64,000 bases of DNA from Mucilaginibacter sp. KACC 22773 (GCF_028736215.1 NZ_CP117883.1:1922001-1986000), one strand, 5' to 3'; positions 24,646-34,948 are shown, counted from the stretch's first letter. Notes: generated by a model from the sequence alone, not told the origin. Translations and numbers: made by a program.

Positions 24646-24817
24646 CAGCGTTATGAAATTATTAAGAGGTGGTTTTTGGGAAAAGAATTTATTAACAATG
24701 CAAGTAGAGAGTCAAGATATTAGAGTCAAGAGTCAAGAAAGAAAAAACGGAAAGGCTTATTGCAATAAGCTTTAATGAATAAATGGCATTAATTATCTTA
24801 ACTCTTGATTCTTTTCC

Positions 24818-25657
24818 TCAATCAACCTTTGCATAGCTTTTTGTACCTGCCTGCAAAAAGTTTTTAAGTTCAACCAACCTGTCAGTATTAATCAAGTCAA
24901 CGCCACAGTTCAGCAGCTCGCGCCATACCACTTCATTCTCGGGCGAAGCCCAGAGCCTCACTTTTTTGCCAAACTTGTGTGCCAGCAACACGTACATACG
25001 CAGGCGCTGCCTTTCAAAGGGCGAAAAGTTGCCTTTGCCGTCCCATTTTAATAAATGAGAGTATTTGCAGCTTGCAGTTTGGTATAAATCTCTTGAAGTC
25101 GTATCCTGCCTTACCTGCATAAGATCGTCATCAATGAAGGCCAGCCTGCTGTTTTGGGCTTTGATCAGGTTATATGGCCTGTGGCCGGTAATTACAACGG
25201 TTACCTGTCGTTGGGTGTAAATGCCGTTTTCGTAGCCGGATAAAATAGATTTGTATTTTTCGAGCACCAACTGCAGCGCCTGGTAAGTTTTAGCACCGTC
25301 AGATTTTATGTCGATCATCAGTGTTAACGGATAGGTGGGGCATTTGATCTCTTTATTGGTGCCTATGATGCATTCCATCAGCGGGGCCAGGTACAGGCGC
25401 TCCAACGTTCTTTGTTTTTTGAAGAAGGGGAGGATGTGTGCTACAATCAGTTTGTTGTTCCTTAAATAAACATCGGCCTCAATATTTGTAAAACCATTAT
25501 CCAAAGCATCATACAAAGGCCGTTTGTGCCAGTAATCATTGTGGGCAAAGCCATTGGAGATAGTGGGATTTTGGGGGTAGGCGTTGTGGCCGAGAAATAT
25601 CAGCAGGCTCAGGAACAATAACTTAAGGTGCTTAGGGCAAAAAATTGCTGTTCGCAT
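24818..25657 (-). CDS. Secreted glycerophosphodiester phosphodiesterase/PI-PLC-like protein
   Basis: About 280 residues; start placed at the ATG giving MRTAIFCPKHLKLLFLS, which opens a signal peptide ending NAYPQ. A TACATTTG promoter box lies 20 bases before it. Catalytic-type motif GFAHNDYWHKRPLYDAL (His and Asn-Asp) is followed by TNIEADVYLRNNKLIVAH, matching the metal- and substrate-binding strands of the PLC-like/GDPD TIM barrel. The LMIDIKSDG motif near 130 gives the next metal-site carboxylates, and the end has RLWASPENEVVWRELLNCGVDLINTD, the typical last two strands. Substrate could be a glycerophosphodiester or an inositol lipid. It is monocistronic and outside the sugar operon. Confidence 0.8.
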   Translation of the reverse strand: MRTAIFCPKHLKLLFLSLLIFLGHNAYPQNPTISNGFAHNDYWHKRPLYDALDNGFTNIEADVYLRNNKLIVAHILPFFKKQRTLERLYLAPLMECIIGTNKEIKCPTYPLTLMIDIKSDGAKTYQALQLVLEKYKSILSGYENGIYTQRQVTVVITGHRPYNLIKAQNSRLAFIDDDLMQVRQDTTSRDLYQTASCKYSHLLKWDGKGNFSPFERQRLRMYVLLAHKFGKKVRLWASPENEVVWRELLNCGVDLINTDRLVELKNFLQAGTKSYAKVD

Positions 25658-25677
25658 CGATAATTTTTTTGTTTCCC

Positions 25678-25685
25678 CAAATGTA
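25678..25685 (-). promoter_or_regulatory. Probable -7 promoter element for the phosphodiesterase gene
   Basis: On the minus strand TACATTTG, an exact TAnnTTTG match, lies 20 bases before the chosen ATG (25657). It would exclude the longer in-frame starts (25702, 25756). No clean -33 box. Confidence 0.4.
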
Positions 25686-25987
25686 CCTGTCCAATGTTGC
25701 ATAAATGTTACCTTATTATGATGAAAATTTTTATAGCGACAAGGGTTTGATAACACCTTTTTATACGATAGTAACCGTTGTTTGGTTAGCTGATAATGAT
25801 ATATTTTATTGTTTATATCATAATTAGCCGCCAGTAATTGTACCCGTTAAGAAATATAAACGGTATAAAAAATCCTGATTTTACTTTATATGATTTAGCC
25901 ATGGAAAAAAAATTGGGAACTACAGGCAACGTATTTGTAAAAGTGGCAGTAATACATGTAAATGATTATTTACTAAAACCACGTCAA

Positions 25988-26530
25988 ATGAAAGTTCTAT
26001 CAAAATTAATAGCCGTTTCAATTATTGCCTCAGCTATATTTTTTACAACAAATGCACAGGCTCAAACAGTTGCAGCTAAACAATTTACCTTTAGCCTGGG
26101 AGCCGAAACAGGTTTGCCAACCGGTATATCGCGCAAGGGCAGTAGCTTTGTATTGGGGGCAACGGGCCAGTTTCAATATGGTATTACCAATAATTTCGCG
26201 GCGACATTTGCTGCCGGCGGTTATCATTTTTTTTCGAAAACAAACCCAAATACCGGCAAGAAATTTGATAGCTACGGCGAAATTCCGGTTAAAATAGGTG
26301 TTAAACAGTTTTTTATGCCCAACCTTTATGTTGGCGTTGAGGGCGGTTTAGCATGGGAAAAATTAGAAGATGGGCAGGGATGGGCGCCATTTCACAGGCG
26401 CGACCTGGCCGGACGAATAGGGTACGCAAACAAACACTGGGACCTGAGTGCGCGGTATGAGGATTTTTACATGAAGGATTATCACACAGGCCTGGTGGCT
26501 TTGCGTTTAGCTTATGGCTTTGGGTTGTAA
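25988..26530 (+). CDS. Small outer-membrane beta-barrel protein
   Basis: A 180-residue protein after choosing the ATG giving MKVLSKLIAVSIIASAIFF, which starts a signal peptide ending NAQAQ; the 50 upstream in-frame codons look like leader DNA. The mature part alternates polar and hydrophobic residues in strand-length units (FTFSLGAETGLPTG, FAATFAAGGYHFF, GEIPVKIGVKQFF, LYVGVEGGLAWE) and closes with LVALRLAYGFGL, ending in a typical barrel strand. This fits an eight-strand OmpA/OmpW-size barrel. Function unknown. It is divergent from the phosphodiesterase gene; 25658-25987 holds both leaders and no other clear feature. A perfect terminator follows. Confidence 0.75.
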   Translation: MKVLSKLIAVSIIASAIFFTTNAQAQTVAAKQFTFSLGAETGLPTGISRKGSSFVLGATGQFQYGITNNFAATFAAGGYHFFSKTNPNTGKKFDSYGEIPVKIGVKQFFMPNLYVGVEGGLAWEKLEDGQGWAPFHRRDLAGRIGYANKHWDLSARYEDFYMKDYHTGLVALRLAYGFGL

Positions 26531-26566
26531 GCCAAAAGCTTAAGGCTTAAAGCAGAAAGCTAAACT

Positions 26567-26602
26567 AAAGGGGAGCGATGATTTTGTCGCTCCCCTTTTT
26601 TA
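26567..26602. terminator. Strong terminator after the beta-barrel gene
   Basis: Perfect 12-bp stem AAAGGGGAGCGA / TCGCTCCCCTTT with an 8-base loop, followed by TTTTAG on the plus strand and preceded by AAA on the other. It can therefore serve both the barrel gene and the convergent pseudogene. Confidence 0.85.
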
Positions 26603-26612
26603 GTGTGGATAT

Positions 26613-26999
26613 TTAAAGCTTTTCTATTTCTTCAACAGAAAGTTTAGTAAACTTTGAGATTTGGGCAAGTGGTAGACCATCTTTTTTCATTTCACGGGCA
26701 ATATCTAAGGCCTTTTTATATTCACCTTTCTCCATACCTTTCGCCTCACCCCTGGCCTCAGCAGTTGATACAGCGTAATCCATCACATTTTTATTGTCCC
26801 ATTTGTATTTTAAGCTGCTATCGTACATCGTTTTTTCCTCCTTTGTCAGGCTTATATATTCTGCAATGCTGAATAATTTTTCAAATATGGGTTTACGCAG
26901 ATATGCTGGTATCTTGTCCAGTTGGCTCATATTCTTTAACACATAAAGTCATCTGTCCAGATCAGTATCTAACTCATTACCCGTTTTAACAAATTCTTC
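26613..26999 (-). pseudogene. Decayed PD-(D/E)XK nuclease/transposase-family gene (C-terminal remnant)
   Basis: An open stretch of 109 codons (26613-26942) matches the C-terminal third of the PDDEXK_2/Rpn-type family: YVLKNMSQLDKIP, IFEKLFSIAEYISLTKEE, then a Glu/Lys-rich tail (EARGEAKGMEKGEYKKALDIA) and a short helix-turn-helix-like end. Reading further upstream in the same frame gives EFVKTGNELDTDLDR, then TGA (26949-26951), then LYVLKNM. Family members have Trp at that place (DKWLY), so a TGG-to-TGA change has broken the gene. Before that the frame shifts and the nuclease core is gone. The apparent GTG start at 26942 is therefore an artefact. Intact relatives are mobile, recombination-promoting nucleases. 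Confidence 0.75.
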
Positions 27000-27114
27000 A
27001 TAAATATAATTGTTTTAAAAAGATATTCATTAAGGCTTCGCCATTCCGCCTATCCTTGGGTGTCTGGTCAAAAAGTTTATTGGTTATTCAACTCCACAAC
27101 AAATGTAGCCGGCT

Positions 27115-27154
27115 CAAAACAAAAAAGCCACGCTATAATTAAATATAACGTGGC
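27115..27154 (-). terminator. Terminator after yceI-like gene
   Basis: Minus-strand stem GCCACGTTA / TAGCGTGGC followed by T-rich sequence (an A-run at 27121-27126 on the plus strand), about 23 bases past the stop codon. Confidence 0.65.
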
Positions 27155-27176
27155 ACCGTTGCTGTGTACTTGCTAT

Positions 27177-27698
27177 TTAGCCCTTGGTAACTGGCACCGT
27201 TAAACTAATAGTCAACTCCTCCGGTGATCCGTTGCGGGTGATATTAAAATCCTTTGGTTTTACTTTAAAGCTGCCTTTAAAAAGGCCTTCGTTTCCTTTA
27301 TCATCAAAAGTAAAATGAATGGTAACTGGTTTGGTAACACCCTTCATATTCAGGTTACCTACAGCCTGGTAAGCGTTACCGCTTTTGCTAACCGCCGTTG
27401 AGGTAAAGGTTATGGTGGGATGATTGTCGGCATCCAGGGCATCTTTGGCGTGATTGTTTTTGATAAAGAAACCGGTAGCAATACTTTCTACATCAATAGA
27501 TGCCGAAATTTTTGATTGCCCGGGGTCGGCTTTGTCAAACTGGATATTGGCCTTTAACGTTTCAAATTTTCCGCTGATACGGCCGCCCTCAAATTTAACC
27601 TCATAAGGGCTTTTAACTTTATAAGTAACAAGCGATAGGGCAAATGCCGAAAGGCTGATTACCAGCAAGACGATTAACGAATACGTGATCTTTTTCAT
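27177..27698 (-). CDS. YceI-family periplasmic lipid-binding-like protein
   Basis: A 173-residue exported protein with signal peptide (1-22). The YceI lipocalin-like barrel is recognised from its strand series: YKVKSPYEVKFEGG, GKFETLKANIQFD, SKISASIDVESIATG, the HAKDALDADNHPTITFTST core, then GNLNMKGVTKPVTIHFTF and FNITRNGSPEELTISLTVPV. YceI proteins hold isoprenoid-like lipids in a hydrophobic pocket; many are stress- or acid-induced. No heme or disulfide motif is visible. The gene stands alone with its own terminator. Upstream 27699-27897 shows no exact promoter box. Confidence 0.9.
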   Translation of the reverse strand: MKKITYSLIVLLVISLSAFALSLVTYKVKSPYEVKFEGGRISGKFETLKANIQFDKADPGQSKISASIDVESIATGFFIKNNHAKDALDADNHPTITFTSTAVSKSGNAYQAVGNLNMKGVTKPVTIHFTFDDKGNEGLFKGSFKVKPKDFNITRNGSPEELTISLTVPVTKG

Positions 27699-27897
27699 AT
27701 TATTTCTTTTTACATTAATAGATGCCCCCGTGTTTATTACAGGCAGGTATGTAAAATACGTTTTACAATATAGGTAGGTTGCCTTGGTTGTTAAACTTAA
27801 AGGTATGACTGTAGTAAATTGATTTGGTTTATTACAACTGGAAGTACCGGCGCTTTGGGAAGCCCACCAGGTTGAGTATAATTCCGTCCCTTTTTAA

Positions 27898-28695
27898 TTA
27901 AAGGGACGGGGTTTGGGTAGACGGATGATAGGGCCGCAGATCAAATGGTGCTATTTTTTCGGCTGTAAGCTTTTTTAATAGTTTATCTGCGTACCTATGT
28001 GCGTAGCTTTCTTTCTGGTTTTTCGAGATTTTGTGATACACGTCATCGCGTTTGCCCCATTCTTCGTAATCTTCCTCATCGTTTCCGGGGCGTTCAACTA
28101 TTTCCAAATAATGTACGTAATGTCCAAATTCATGTGGCAGGGTGCGGTACAATTGGGTGGTTCTAACATTAACTATATCTAAGATAGCTGTGTAGTTTGT
28201 TTTGCCTTCTAAAAACAGGTGGCCATCAGCTTTTAGACGATCGAGTTCCTGTCGGTCATCAGCGGTTAAACTCTTACTCCAGGTTATTTTTTTTTCGTAA
28301 TTAGCTGCTTCAATTATTATAGCTGGATGATAGTCGCCCTCAAATTCATACGAATAAATTAGCCTGCCCCATACAGGCGAAATTATTTCTTCTTTTCTTT
28401 TGGGTTGCCTCAGAATAATCAGCTTTAATTTCCCATAATCAAAAACAGGAATATGCTCAATGATTTTTTCTATGTCGATTATAGAGCAAGCGTGTCTGCA
28501 GGGTTCTCTTGTTGCCTCAACCACAAAAATAAATTCGTGCCCATTTATTAACCTGGTCACTTTGGTATAGATATCCAGCCGTTCAAAAAAACTTTTTGAT
28601 ACTGAGCATGGATATGGGATTTTTAATTTATTGTTACTTCCATACCCTTGTTTTGAGGTGCCTATATTTCTGTTTCTCCTTATGGGGTTAAACAT
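27898..28695 (-). CDS. Cytoplasmic HExxH protein, minigluzincin-like (ImmA/IrrE-type?)
   Basis: A 265-residue soluble protein without signal peptide. The C-terminal half shows a zinc-site motif PHEFGHYVHYLE (HExxH near 188) and, about 45 residues on, KESYAHRYADKLLKKL. The Glu of that segment and the following helix look like the third ligand and A-x-x-FA helix of ImmA/IrrE-like small gluzincins. The N-terminal half contains EPCRHACSIIDIEKIIEHIP and PVFDYGKLKLIILRQPKRK and is not recognised. A protease or a protease-derived regulator is plausible. The stop codon lies inside a hairpin (CCGTCCCTTT / AAAGGGACGG, 27884-27909) that may end transcription. Lies 21 bases past the DUF1569 gene stop, so the two may be cotranscribed. 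Confidence 0.5.
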   Translation of the reverse strand: MFNPIRRNRNIGTSKQGYGSNNKLKIPYPCSVSKSFFERLDIYTKVTRLINGHEFIFVVEATREPCRHACSIIDIEKIIEHIPVFDYGKLKLIILRQPKRKEEIISPVWGRLIYSYEFEGDYHPAIIIEAANYEKKITWSKSLTADDRQELDRLKADGHLFLEGKTNYTAILDIVNVRTTQLYRTLPHEFGHYVHYLEIVERPGNDEEDYEEWGKRDDVYHKISKNQKESYAHRYADKLLKKLTAEKIAPFDLRPYHPSTQTPSL

Positions 28696-28716
28696 TAGTG
28701 CTTTATCGTTTTTTAC

Positions 28717-29178
28717 TTAACTCCCAAACTGGGTTAAGTGATGGTTTACATGTTTATAAAACATATTATTCCATTCCTCAACCTTTAGCGGCCCAAATGA
28801 ATGTGACATTTTTCCGTCGAACTCCTTTTCGCCCAGTTGCTGTGTTTTTTGGATATACCCAATCAGCCTTGCTTTTTCGGTCTCAAAATCTCTTTCGGTG
28901 GTGATGATAAAGGCCGGGGCGGTAGGCCCATTATGTTTGTAGGGTACTTCGCTTACCACCTTATTTTTTACCAGCAACTTCAGGATCAGCTTCATAAAGC
29001 CATTAGGTTTGGGGTGTTTTTCCTGCTCGTAAACCATTTCGTACGATACACAGCAATGCGCAAGCATTTGCGATACATTCATTTTACCCCATTGTGGAGT
29101 GGTGGCTGGGGTAAGGGTGTTAATCCTTTCGATAATACCATCAGCGACGGGCTGCGAAAAGATATTGGGTAAAGCCAT
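28717..29178 (-). CDS. DUF1569/DinB-like small protein
   Basis: A 153-residue cytoplasmic protein matching the DUF1569 family (a DinB-type four-helix bundle). It has WGKMNVSQMLAHC near 30-42, where the His is a potential metal ligand, and closes with FYKHVNHHLTQFG, the signature His pair of this family. DinB-like bundles bind a divalent metal and in some bacteria act as thiol transferases, but for DUF1569 no activity can be asserted. Gap of 118 bases to the hybrid kinase gene, 21 to the next gene on the same strand. Confidence 0.8.
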   Translation of the reverse strand: MALPNIFSQPVADGIIERINTLTPATTPQWGKMNVSQMLAHCCVSYEMVYEQEKHPKPNGFMKLILKLLVKNKVVSEVPYKHNGPTAPAFIITTERDFETEKARLIGYIQKTQQLGEKEFDGKMSHSFGPLKVEEWNNMFYKHVNHHLTQFGS

Positions 29179-29296
29179 AATGGTTTGTTTTATATTGATT
29201 TATAGAGTTTTAGATGTAACTCAATATGAGACAAAAGGTAAAACTTTTTTACCACGAATCGAGGAATAAATACTAAGAAAAAAAATGAGGTGAAGT

Positions 29297-32200
29297 TTAT
29301 CCTCCTGCATTCACCAGTTTTCCATACTTTTCCAGCATACCAATAATTTCGGCAAGCTTCATGGGTTTGCTCAGGTAATCGTTCATGCCGGCTTGCAGGC
29401 AGGCTTCCTTGTCTTCTACCATCGCATTGGCCGTCATGGCTATAATAATAGGCTGTATGGCCATGTTTTTCCTGATGTGGCGGGTAGCTTCCAGCCCGTC
29501 CATTTCGGGCATCTGGATGTCCATCAGGATAACGTCGTACGGCCTGGCTGCTACCGCGTCAACAGCTTCCCGGCCGTTTACTGCAATATCGGGCTGATAG
29601 CCCATTTTATTGAGTATCTGTTTGGCTACCTTTTGGTTTATCGCATTGTCTTCGGCTATCAAAATATTTAAGGGGTATTTAATAGCCAATTCTCTTGACA
29701 GGCCATCCTTTGCAGGTTTTTGATCGGCGGCGACAGCTTTATCACTTTTAAGCTGATCGATAATGTGTTTAAGCAATATATTGTGCTTGGCCGGTTTGGT
29801 TAATATTACATTAAACAGGTCAAACTCGCGTTTGGTTTGTTTATCAATAGAGCTTAGTAAAATCAGCGGCAGAGAGGGGTGGGCTGCCTTTATTTTGCGT
29901 GCCAGTTGGGCGCCATCCATCTGCGGCATGTGCATATCTGTAATAACAAGTTCAATTTGATTGTTGGCCTCTAAAATGGCTAAAGCCTCATCGCCGGAGC
30001 TGGCTATTACAGGAACAAATTTCCAATGCTTTAGCTGGTTTTCCATAATATTGCGATTGGTGGCATTGTCATCCACCACCAATACCTGCTTATTTTCAAG
30101 GTTGGCGGTATCCAGGTTAAAATTGCTTGAATTGGTTTTTATGCCCACCCTGGTTTTTATGTTAAAGCTAAATGTGGTGCCATGTGCAACCTGGCTGCTT
30201 ACTTTAATCTGGCCGCCCATCAAGTGAATCAGTTTTTCGCTGATAACCAACCCAAGCCCGGTACCGCCGTACTTGCGTGTTGTACTTGAATCTACCTGCG
30301 AAAAGGCTTTAAAAAGGCGCGACAATTTATCTTCAGATATCCCGATGCCCGTATCGCGGACAGTGAATGACAAGTTAAAATCCTCGTCGTCTCCCGAAAG
30401 CCTTTCTACATCAATGAATATTTCGCCTTCGGTGGTAAACTTAATTGCGTTGCCTACCAGGTTTATCAATACTTGCCTCAGGCGCATCGAATCGGCAATG
30501 ATATGCTCTGGTACGCCGGGCGCTATCTGGTAAATAAGGTCGATGTTTAATTTCGACGCTTTATCGGCAAAAAGGTCGAGTACGCTTTCCACGCAATCTC
30601 TGATGTTAAAGTCATGCTCTTCCAGCTCCATGTTGCCCGATTCGATTTTAGAGAAATCGAGGATGTCGTTAATTACTGTCAACAGGGCGTCGCCCGAGTG
30701 TTTAATAGTTTCGGTGTATTCGGCCTGCTCCGTGGTAAGGTCGGTATTGGCCAGTAAGGTTGCCATGCCTATCACACCGTTCATGGGGGTACGAATTTCA
30801 TGGCTCATGGTAGCTAAAAAGATACTTTTGGCTTTGTTGGCGTTTTCTGCCTCCTCCCGGGCCTTCTCTGCCGCTTCGCGCGATCTTCTTTCTTCTATAG
30901 TAAGTTGTGTAATGCTTTCAGTACGTTCCTTTACCTGCATTTCAAGGTATTCTTTTTGTTGCCTTATTGTATGCGTTCTGTACCTGAAAAAGGCATAAAT
31001 GGCGCCCGCAAATGCTATAACGGCAAGCGTATCAAACCACCAGGTAAGCCAAAAGGGTGGTATAATAGTTATCTGAAGCGGAGTTGTTACCGGCGACCAT
31101 AAACCCTGGCTATTACGATATTTTAACCGTACATGATAAGTGCCAGGCCCAAGGTTGGTATATAAGGCTGTATTATGGTTGCCTATATAATTCCATTCTT
31201 TATCAAAGCCGTCTAAATAATAAGCATACTGCTTTCTATCTGCCGATGCATAATCAAGTGCTGCAAACTCAAATGAAAACACTGATTGTTTGTAGGATAA
31301 AGTAAGGTTGCGGGTATCAGTAATGTCATTTTTTAACGGCGATGGGTCCTGGGCATTTGTGGCAATGGTAAGCGGTTTGTTAAACAATTGAAAAGACGTG
31401 ATAACCAGGGGAGCAAAACCGGCCTGTTTTAATACTTTGCCAGGCGAAAAACAATTAAACCCGTTAATGCCGCCAAAATAAAGGGTTTTATCATCTGTTT
31501 TTAAGGCCGAGTGAGGCTTATATTCGTCGCCCTGCAAGCCATCTTCTGTTGTATAGTTATAAAAGGTTTTATTTTCGGGATTAAACTTAGATAGCCCGCC
31601 GTTACTGCTTATCCAGAGGTTACCGGTATCGTCGGCCCTTATGCCGTATATAATATCGCTGGGTAAACCGTCTTTTTTTGTAAACGTAGTAAAGTGGTTG
31701 TGCAACGGATCAAACAGGTTGAAACCCGAAAGGGTAGCCAGCCATAGCCGGCCTTTATCGTCTTCAAAAATATCGGTTACACCATTATTGCTTATACTGT
31801 TTGTTTTTTCGTCATGAACAAAGCGCGTAAAAGTATTTGTAGTGCGGTTAAAAAGGTCTAAACCGCCGTCGGAAGTGCCAATCCAAAGGTTGCCTTTTTT
31901 ATCTTCAAACATTACATAGGGCCTTGGACTGCTTATTCCTTTGAGATCGTTTACGTTAAAACGGTAATGAGTAAATATTTTGGTGTTGTGGTCGTAACAG
32001 TCTAACCCATCGTTAAAGGTAGCTAACCAGGTCTTCCGGTCGCGGGTATGTAAAATGTAATAAATATTGTTGCCGCCAATTCCCTGTGGCTTGGCATCGT
32101 CATGTTTGTAGTTGGTAAAAACATTTGTTTTAGGATCATATACACTAAGCCCATCGCCCCAGGTACCTATCCAAAGCTTCCCTTCATAATCTGGTTTAAC

Positions 32201-33487
32201 TGTAAGTACATAGTTACCTGTTATGCTGTTTGTTCCATCAGCTGCTTGTTTATAGTTCTTAAACGTTTTAGTTGCCGGGTCAAACTTATTTAGGCCGCCG
32301 CCATCGGTGCCAATCCAAATTTTATGATCTTTATCCTCGGCCAAATCAAGTACGTAATTATTTGAAAGGCTTTGCGGGTGGCTGTTATGCCGGTATAATG
32401 TAAAGCTTGATGTTGATTTTTTTGACAGGTTAATACCCCCACCAAAAGCGCCAACCCACATGTTGCCCGTCCGGTCGCGGCAGATCCCGTATACAGAGTT
32501 GCCATTAATACTGTTATTATCTACCTCGTCGTGCTCGTAAGTGCTGAATTTGCCTGTTTGGTTATTTAATACGCATAGGCCACCGTTTTCGGTGCCAACC
32601 CACAGATTGCCTGCTGCATCGCTGTTTAAGGCATAAATAGTATTGGATGAAATGCCACCTGTGCGGCTTTTGTCCTGCACAAAACGTTTAAAAGTTTTAT
32701 GGGCACTATCAAACAAAAATAGGCCATCGCCCTGGCTGCCAAGCCATAGGTTATGAAATTTATCTTCGAATATACAAGGGATAATTTTACCCAATATAGT
32801 TTTTGTTGCTGGGTCATAATAAGGGAAATGAATAAAATTGTTTGTTTTAGGATTGTAAAGGTTTAAACCTCCGCCGCCTGTTCCTATCCAGATGCGTTTT
32901 TCCGAATCTTTGTAAACAGTACGTACATTATCCTCGCTCAAACTGCCGGCATCTTTATCACTGTGCTGAAAGTGGTAAAAAGTATTGGTTTTTAAATTAT
33001 AGCGGTCGAGCCCGCCGTTTTGGGTTGCTATCCATAAATTGCCATTATCAAAAAGTAAACGGTTAATAATGTTATCATTAATGCTATTTGGGCGGCTAAT
33101 GTCATGCAGGTACCTTATAAAATGTCCGGTTGAGCGCTGGTACATATTTAAGCCGCCCTGGGTGGCCAGCCACATATTGCCGCTACTATCTTCGGCAATA
33201 TCGGATATCGTATTGTTGCTTAATGATCTGCTGTCCTTGTCATCGTATCGGTAAGTGATAAAACGATAACCATCATACCTGTTAAGGCCGTTTCGGGTAG
33301 CTATCCACATAAAACCCCGGCTATCCTGAAAAATGCAGTTTACGTTTATTTGCGATAGTCCTTCGGCAGTGCCTACATGCAAAAATTTAAGACTCTCGTT
33401 TTGAGCATAGCTGCTAAACGGTATTATAATGCAAATTAAAAGTAAAGCACTGATAATATGTTTAAGCTTATGGCATGGCCTGTACAT
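29297..33487 (-). CDS. Hybrid two-component sensor kinase with periplasmic propeller and two receivers (paralogue 1)
   Basis: A 1396-residue inner-membrane sensor. Signal peptide (1-28), then about 14 two-component-propeller repeats ([22 protein letters not shown] and similar, to about 690), a Y_Y_Y domain (about 720-800) and one membrane span (about 815-835). The HisKA domain has [16 protein letters not shown] (phospho-His) and the HATPase has [16 protein letters not shown] and [10 protein letters not shown]. Two receiver domains follow: [10 protein letters not shown] with [11 protein letters not shown], and [10 protein letters not shown] with [11 protein letters not shown]. Such sensors of Bacteroidota usually detect glycan fragments, but here the usual C-terminal AraC helix-turn-helix is missing, so output must pass to another protein. 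A paralogue lies at 35531. A candidate -7 box is at 33588. Confidence 0.95.
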   Translation of the reverse strand: MYRPCHKLKHIISALLLICIIIPFSSYAQNESLKFLHVGTAEGLSQINVNCIFQDSRGFMWIATRNGLNRYDGYRFITYRYDDKDSRSLSNNTISDIAEDSSGNMWLATQGGLNMYQRSTGHFIRYLHDISRPNSINDNIINRLLFDNGNLWIATQNGGLDRYNLKTNTFYHFQHSDKDAGSLSEDNVRTVYKDSEKRIWIGTGGGGLNLYNPKTNNFIHFPYYDPATKTILGKIIPCIFEDKFHNLWLGSQGDGLFLFDSAHKTFKRFVQDKSRTGGISSNTIYALNSDAAGNLWVGTENGGLCVLNNQTGKFSTYEHDEVDNNSINGNSVYGICRDRTGNMWVGAFGGGINLSKKSTSSFTLYRHNSHPQSLSNNYVLDLAEDKDHKIWIGTDGGGLNKFDPATKTFKNYKQAADGTNSITGNYVLTVKPDYEGKLWIGTWGDGLSVYDPKTNVFTNYKHDDAKPQGIGGNNIYYILHTRDRKTWLATFNDGLDCYDHNTKIFTHYRFNVNDLKGISSPRPYVMFEDKKGNLWIGTSDGGLDLFNRTTNTFTRFVHDEKTNSISNNGVTDIFEDDKGRLWLATLSGFNLFDPLHNHFTTFTKKDGLPSDIIYGIRADDTGNLWISSNGGLSKFNPENKTFYNYTTEDGLQGDEYKPHSALKTDDKTLYFGGINGFNCFSPGKVLKQAGFAPLVITSFQLFNKPLTIATNAQDPSPLKNDITDTRNLTLSYKQSVFSFEFAALDYASADRKQYAYYLDGFDKEWNYIGNHNTALYTNLGPGTYHVRLKYRNSQGLWSPVTTPLQITIIPPFWLTWWFDTLAVIAFAGAIYAFFRYRTHTIRQQKEYLEMQVKERTESITQLTIEERRSREAAEKAREEAENANKAKSIFLATMSHEIRTPMNGVIGMATLLANTDLTTEQAEYTETIKHSGDALLTVINDILDFSKIESGNMELEEHDFNIRDCVESVLDLFADKASKLNIDLIYQIAPGVPEHIIADSMRLRQVLINLVGNAIKFTTEGEIFIDVERLSGDDEDFNLSFTVRDTGIGISEDKLSRLFKAFSQVDSSTTRKYGGTGLGLVISEKLIHLMGGQIKVSSQVAHGTTFSFNIKTRVGIKTNSSNFNLDTANLENKQVLVVDDNATNRNIMENQLKHWKFVPVIASSGDEALAILEANNQIELVITDMHMPQMDGAQLARKIKAAHPSLPLILLSSIDKQTKREFDLFNVILTKPAKHNILLKHIIDQLKSDKAVAADQKPAKDGLSRELAIKYPLNILIAEDNAINQKVAKQILNKMGYQPDIAVNGREAVDAVAARPYDVILMDIQMPEMDGLEATRHIRKNMAIQPIIIAMTANAMVEDKEACLQAGMNDYLSKPMKLAEIIGMLEKYGKLVNAGG

Positions 33488-33587
33488 AGAACGTTGTTAA
33501 TATGCTGTGTTGAATTAAGAAAACTGCCCCCTGGCACCGGGTTTATATACAAAATTTGTATACGTTGATATTAGCAATAGGTTACTC

Positions 33588-33595
33588 CAAATTTA
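33588..33595 (-). promoter_or_regulatory. Possible -7 promoter element for hybrid kinase 1
   Basis: Minus-strand TAAATTTG, an exact TAnnTTTG match about 100 bases before the ATG at 33487; no clear -33 box. The remainder of 33488-33846 has two overlapping short frames on opposite strands, but neither looks coding. Confidence 0.33.
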
Positions 33596-33846
33596 ATGAT
33601 ATCTCGGGATTTTAAAAGCGATTTAGCAGTATGCGCCGTGAAAATTATCGTTAATGGCGTTGCAAAAATACTGACTGACAATAACTTTGGCCTGAAACCG
33701 GCTGATGATACCTGTAACACGGCATTGCATAAATTGATTATGCTTTTTATATTTAATAAAGGTTGGGGGCCGAAGAGTATCAGGAACAAATGGCACATTT
33801 AATTTAGTATTAAATGCTATATTTAATAAATATAACAAACCTTATT

Positions 33847-34392
33847 ATGATTCCCGATTTTATATCAAAACAACGCAAAACCCGGCTTGAGTTATTGGGC
33901 TGGTATCAAATTGTGGGTGGTATAGCCGGCGTGTTGGTAACCTTTTGGATATTATCAAAAACAGAGCAAATTACCTGGGTGATTGCGTTGCTTTTTTTAC
34001 TTGCATTCGCATTGTACAGTTTCTCTATCTATTGCGGAAAATTACTCCTGGGCGCACAATATAGCAGGGGGCTAAGCTTATCCATCCTAAACCAGGTACC
34101 GCAAATTGTAAGTTTTGTTTTTATTGGTTATGCATACCAATATAATGCCGGTGCTGCGGTTGAACTGACGTTAAGTTATGGTTCCGGTACTGTGAGTAGC
34201 GGCCTTAATTTTGGTGTTGATTTTGGGATAATATCAAAATGGTTGTTTTCCATCGCATCTGACGATTTATCTTTTAAACTATCTGTCAATTTTTTGGCAA
34301 TTTACCTAATTTATTTTATCGACAAATTAAGGGAAGCCCTGCGACACGAAAAGGTAAATTATGAAATAGCGACAATTGAACCGGAAATTTGA
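33847..34392 (+). CDS. Small integral membrane protein of unknown function
   Basis: A 181-residue protein; start at the ATG giving MIPDFISKQRKTRLE, since the upstream in-frame codons lie in leader DNA. Hydrophobic segments at about 20-40 (IVGGIAGVLVTFWIL), 47-68 (VIALLFLLAFALYSFSIYCG), 83-102 (IVSFVFIGYAYQYN) and 150-168 suggest four spans. The middle SYGSGTVSSGLNFGVDFGIISKWL is polar. I recognise no family. It is followed 40 bases later by a lone receiver gene on the same strand, between the two hybrid kinases, so a signalling role is possible but only from position. Confidence 0.6.
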   Translation: MIPDFISKQRKTRLELLGWYQIVGGIAGVLVTFWILSKTEQITWVIALLFLLAFALYSFSIYCGKLLLGAQYSRGLSLSILNQVPQIVSFVFIGYAYQYNAGAAVELTLSYGSGTVSSGLNFGVDFGIISKWLFSIASDDLSFKLSVNFLAIYLIYFIDKLREALRHEKVNYEIATIEPEI

Positions 34393-34432
34393 AAAAATAT
34401 AAAACAATTTTATTTTAATTTGTTGTATTTGA

Positions 34433-34852
34433 ATGAATTATAATCAAACCACCAATGTGCTGATCATTGATGACGATGCGGTTAATAATTTTATTGCCGA
34501 AACCCTTATTAAAAAAGCAGCCAAAGACGCGGAAATTACTATTTGTTTAAACGGACAGGAAGCCATAGAACAATTGCTAAGCATCAAACAAAGCTCGGGT
34601 AAGCTACCCAGGTTTATATTTTTAGATATTGCAATGCCGGTAATGGACGGCTGGAAGTTTCTTGACGAATACCACCGTTTAAAGTTGGGCGATGGAAGCA
34701 ATAGTGAAATTATTATGGTCTCTTCGTCACGGTTCAGGCACGATATTGACCGTGCGCTTGGGAATGCCATAGTGAAAGAATATGTTAAGAAGCCGCTTAG
34801 CATGGAATTGGTAAAAAGGATATTAAGGGTAGATCATCACGATAATTGGTAG
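34433..34852 (+). CDS. Single-domain response regulator (receiver only)
   Basis: A 139-residue stand-alone receiver. Acidic pocket IIDDDAVNN (13-15), phospho-acceptor Asp in FLDIAMPVMDGW (about residue 66), switch Ser in IIMVSSSRF and the conserved Lys in EYVKKPLS are all present. There is no output domain, so it should act by protein-protein contact or in a phosphorelay, as CheY- or Spo0F-like proteins do. The two large hybrid kinases on either side are natural candidate partners and themselves lack DNA-binding domains. The insert KLGDGSNSE between strand 3 and 4 is longer than in CheY and typical of Bacteroidota single receivers. Confidence 0.9.
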   Translation: MNYNQTTNVLIIDDDAVNNFIAETLIKKAAKDAEITICLNGQEAIEQLLSIKQSSGKLPRFIFLDIAMPVMDGWKFLDEYHRLKLGDGSNSEIIMVSSSRFRHDIDRALGNAIVKEYVKKPLSMELVKRILRVDHHDNW

Positions 34853-34948
34853 CGATTTATAGCATCTGCTTTTTGCCTGCAATAATTTATCAGGCAACGT
34901 TAATTCTACAGCAGAATTGCTGAACTTAGACCAACTTTTATTGTGAAC

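Noticed and set aside
24708..24740. AGTCAAGA direct repeats as a regulator site
   Set aside because: Short, A-rich and irregular; similar words occur by chance in this AT-rich gap.
33571..33802. Overlapping 68- and 75-codon open frames on opposite strands between hybrid kinase 1 and the membrane protein
   Set aside because: Neither has a family pattern or a good start, and each is the shadow of the other; the stretch is more likely leader DNA.
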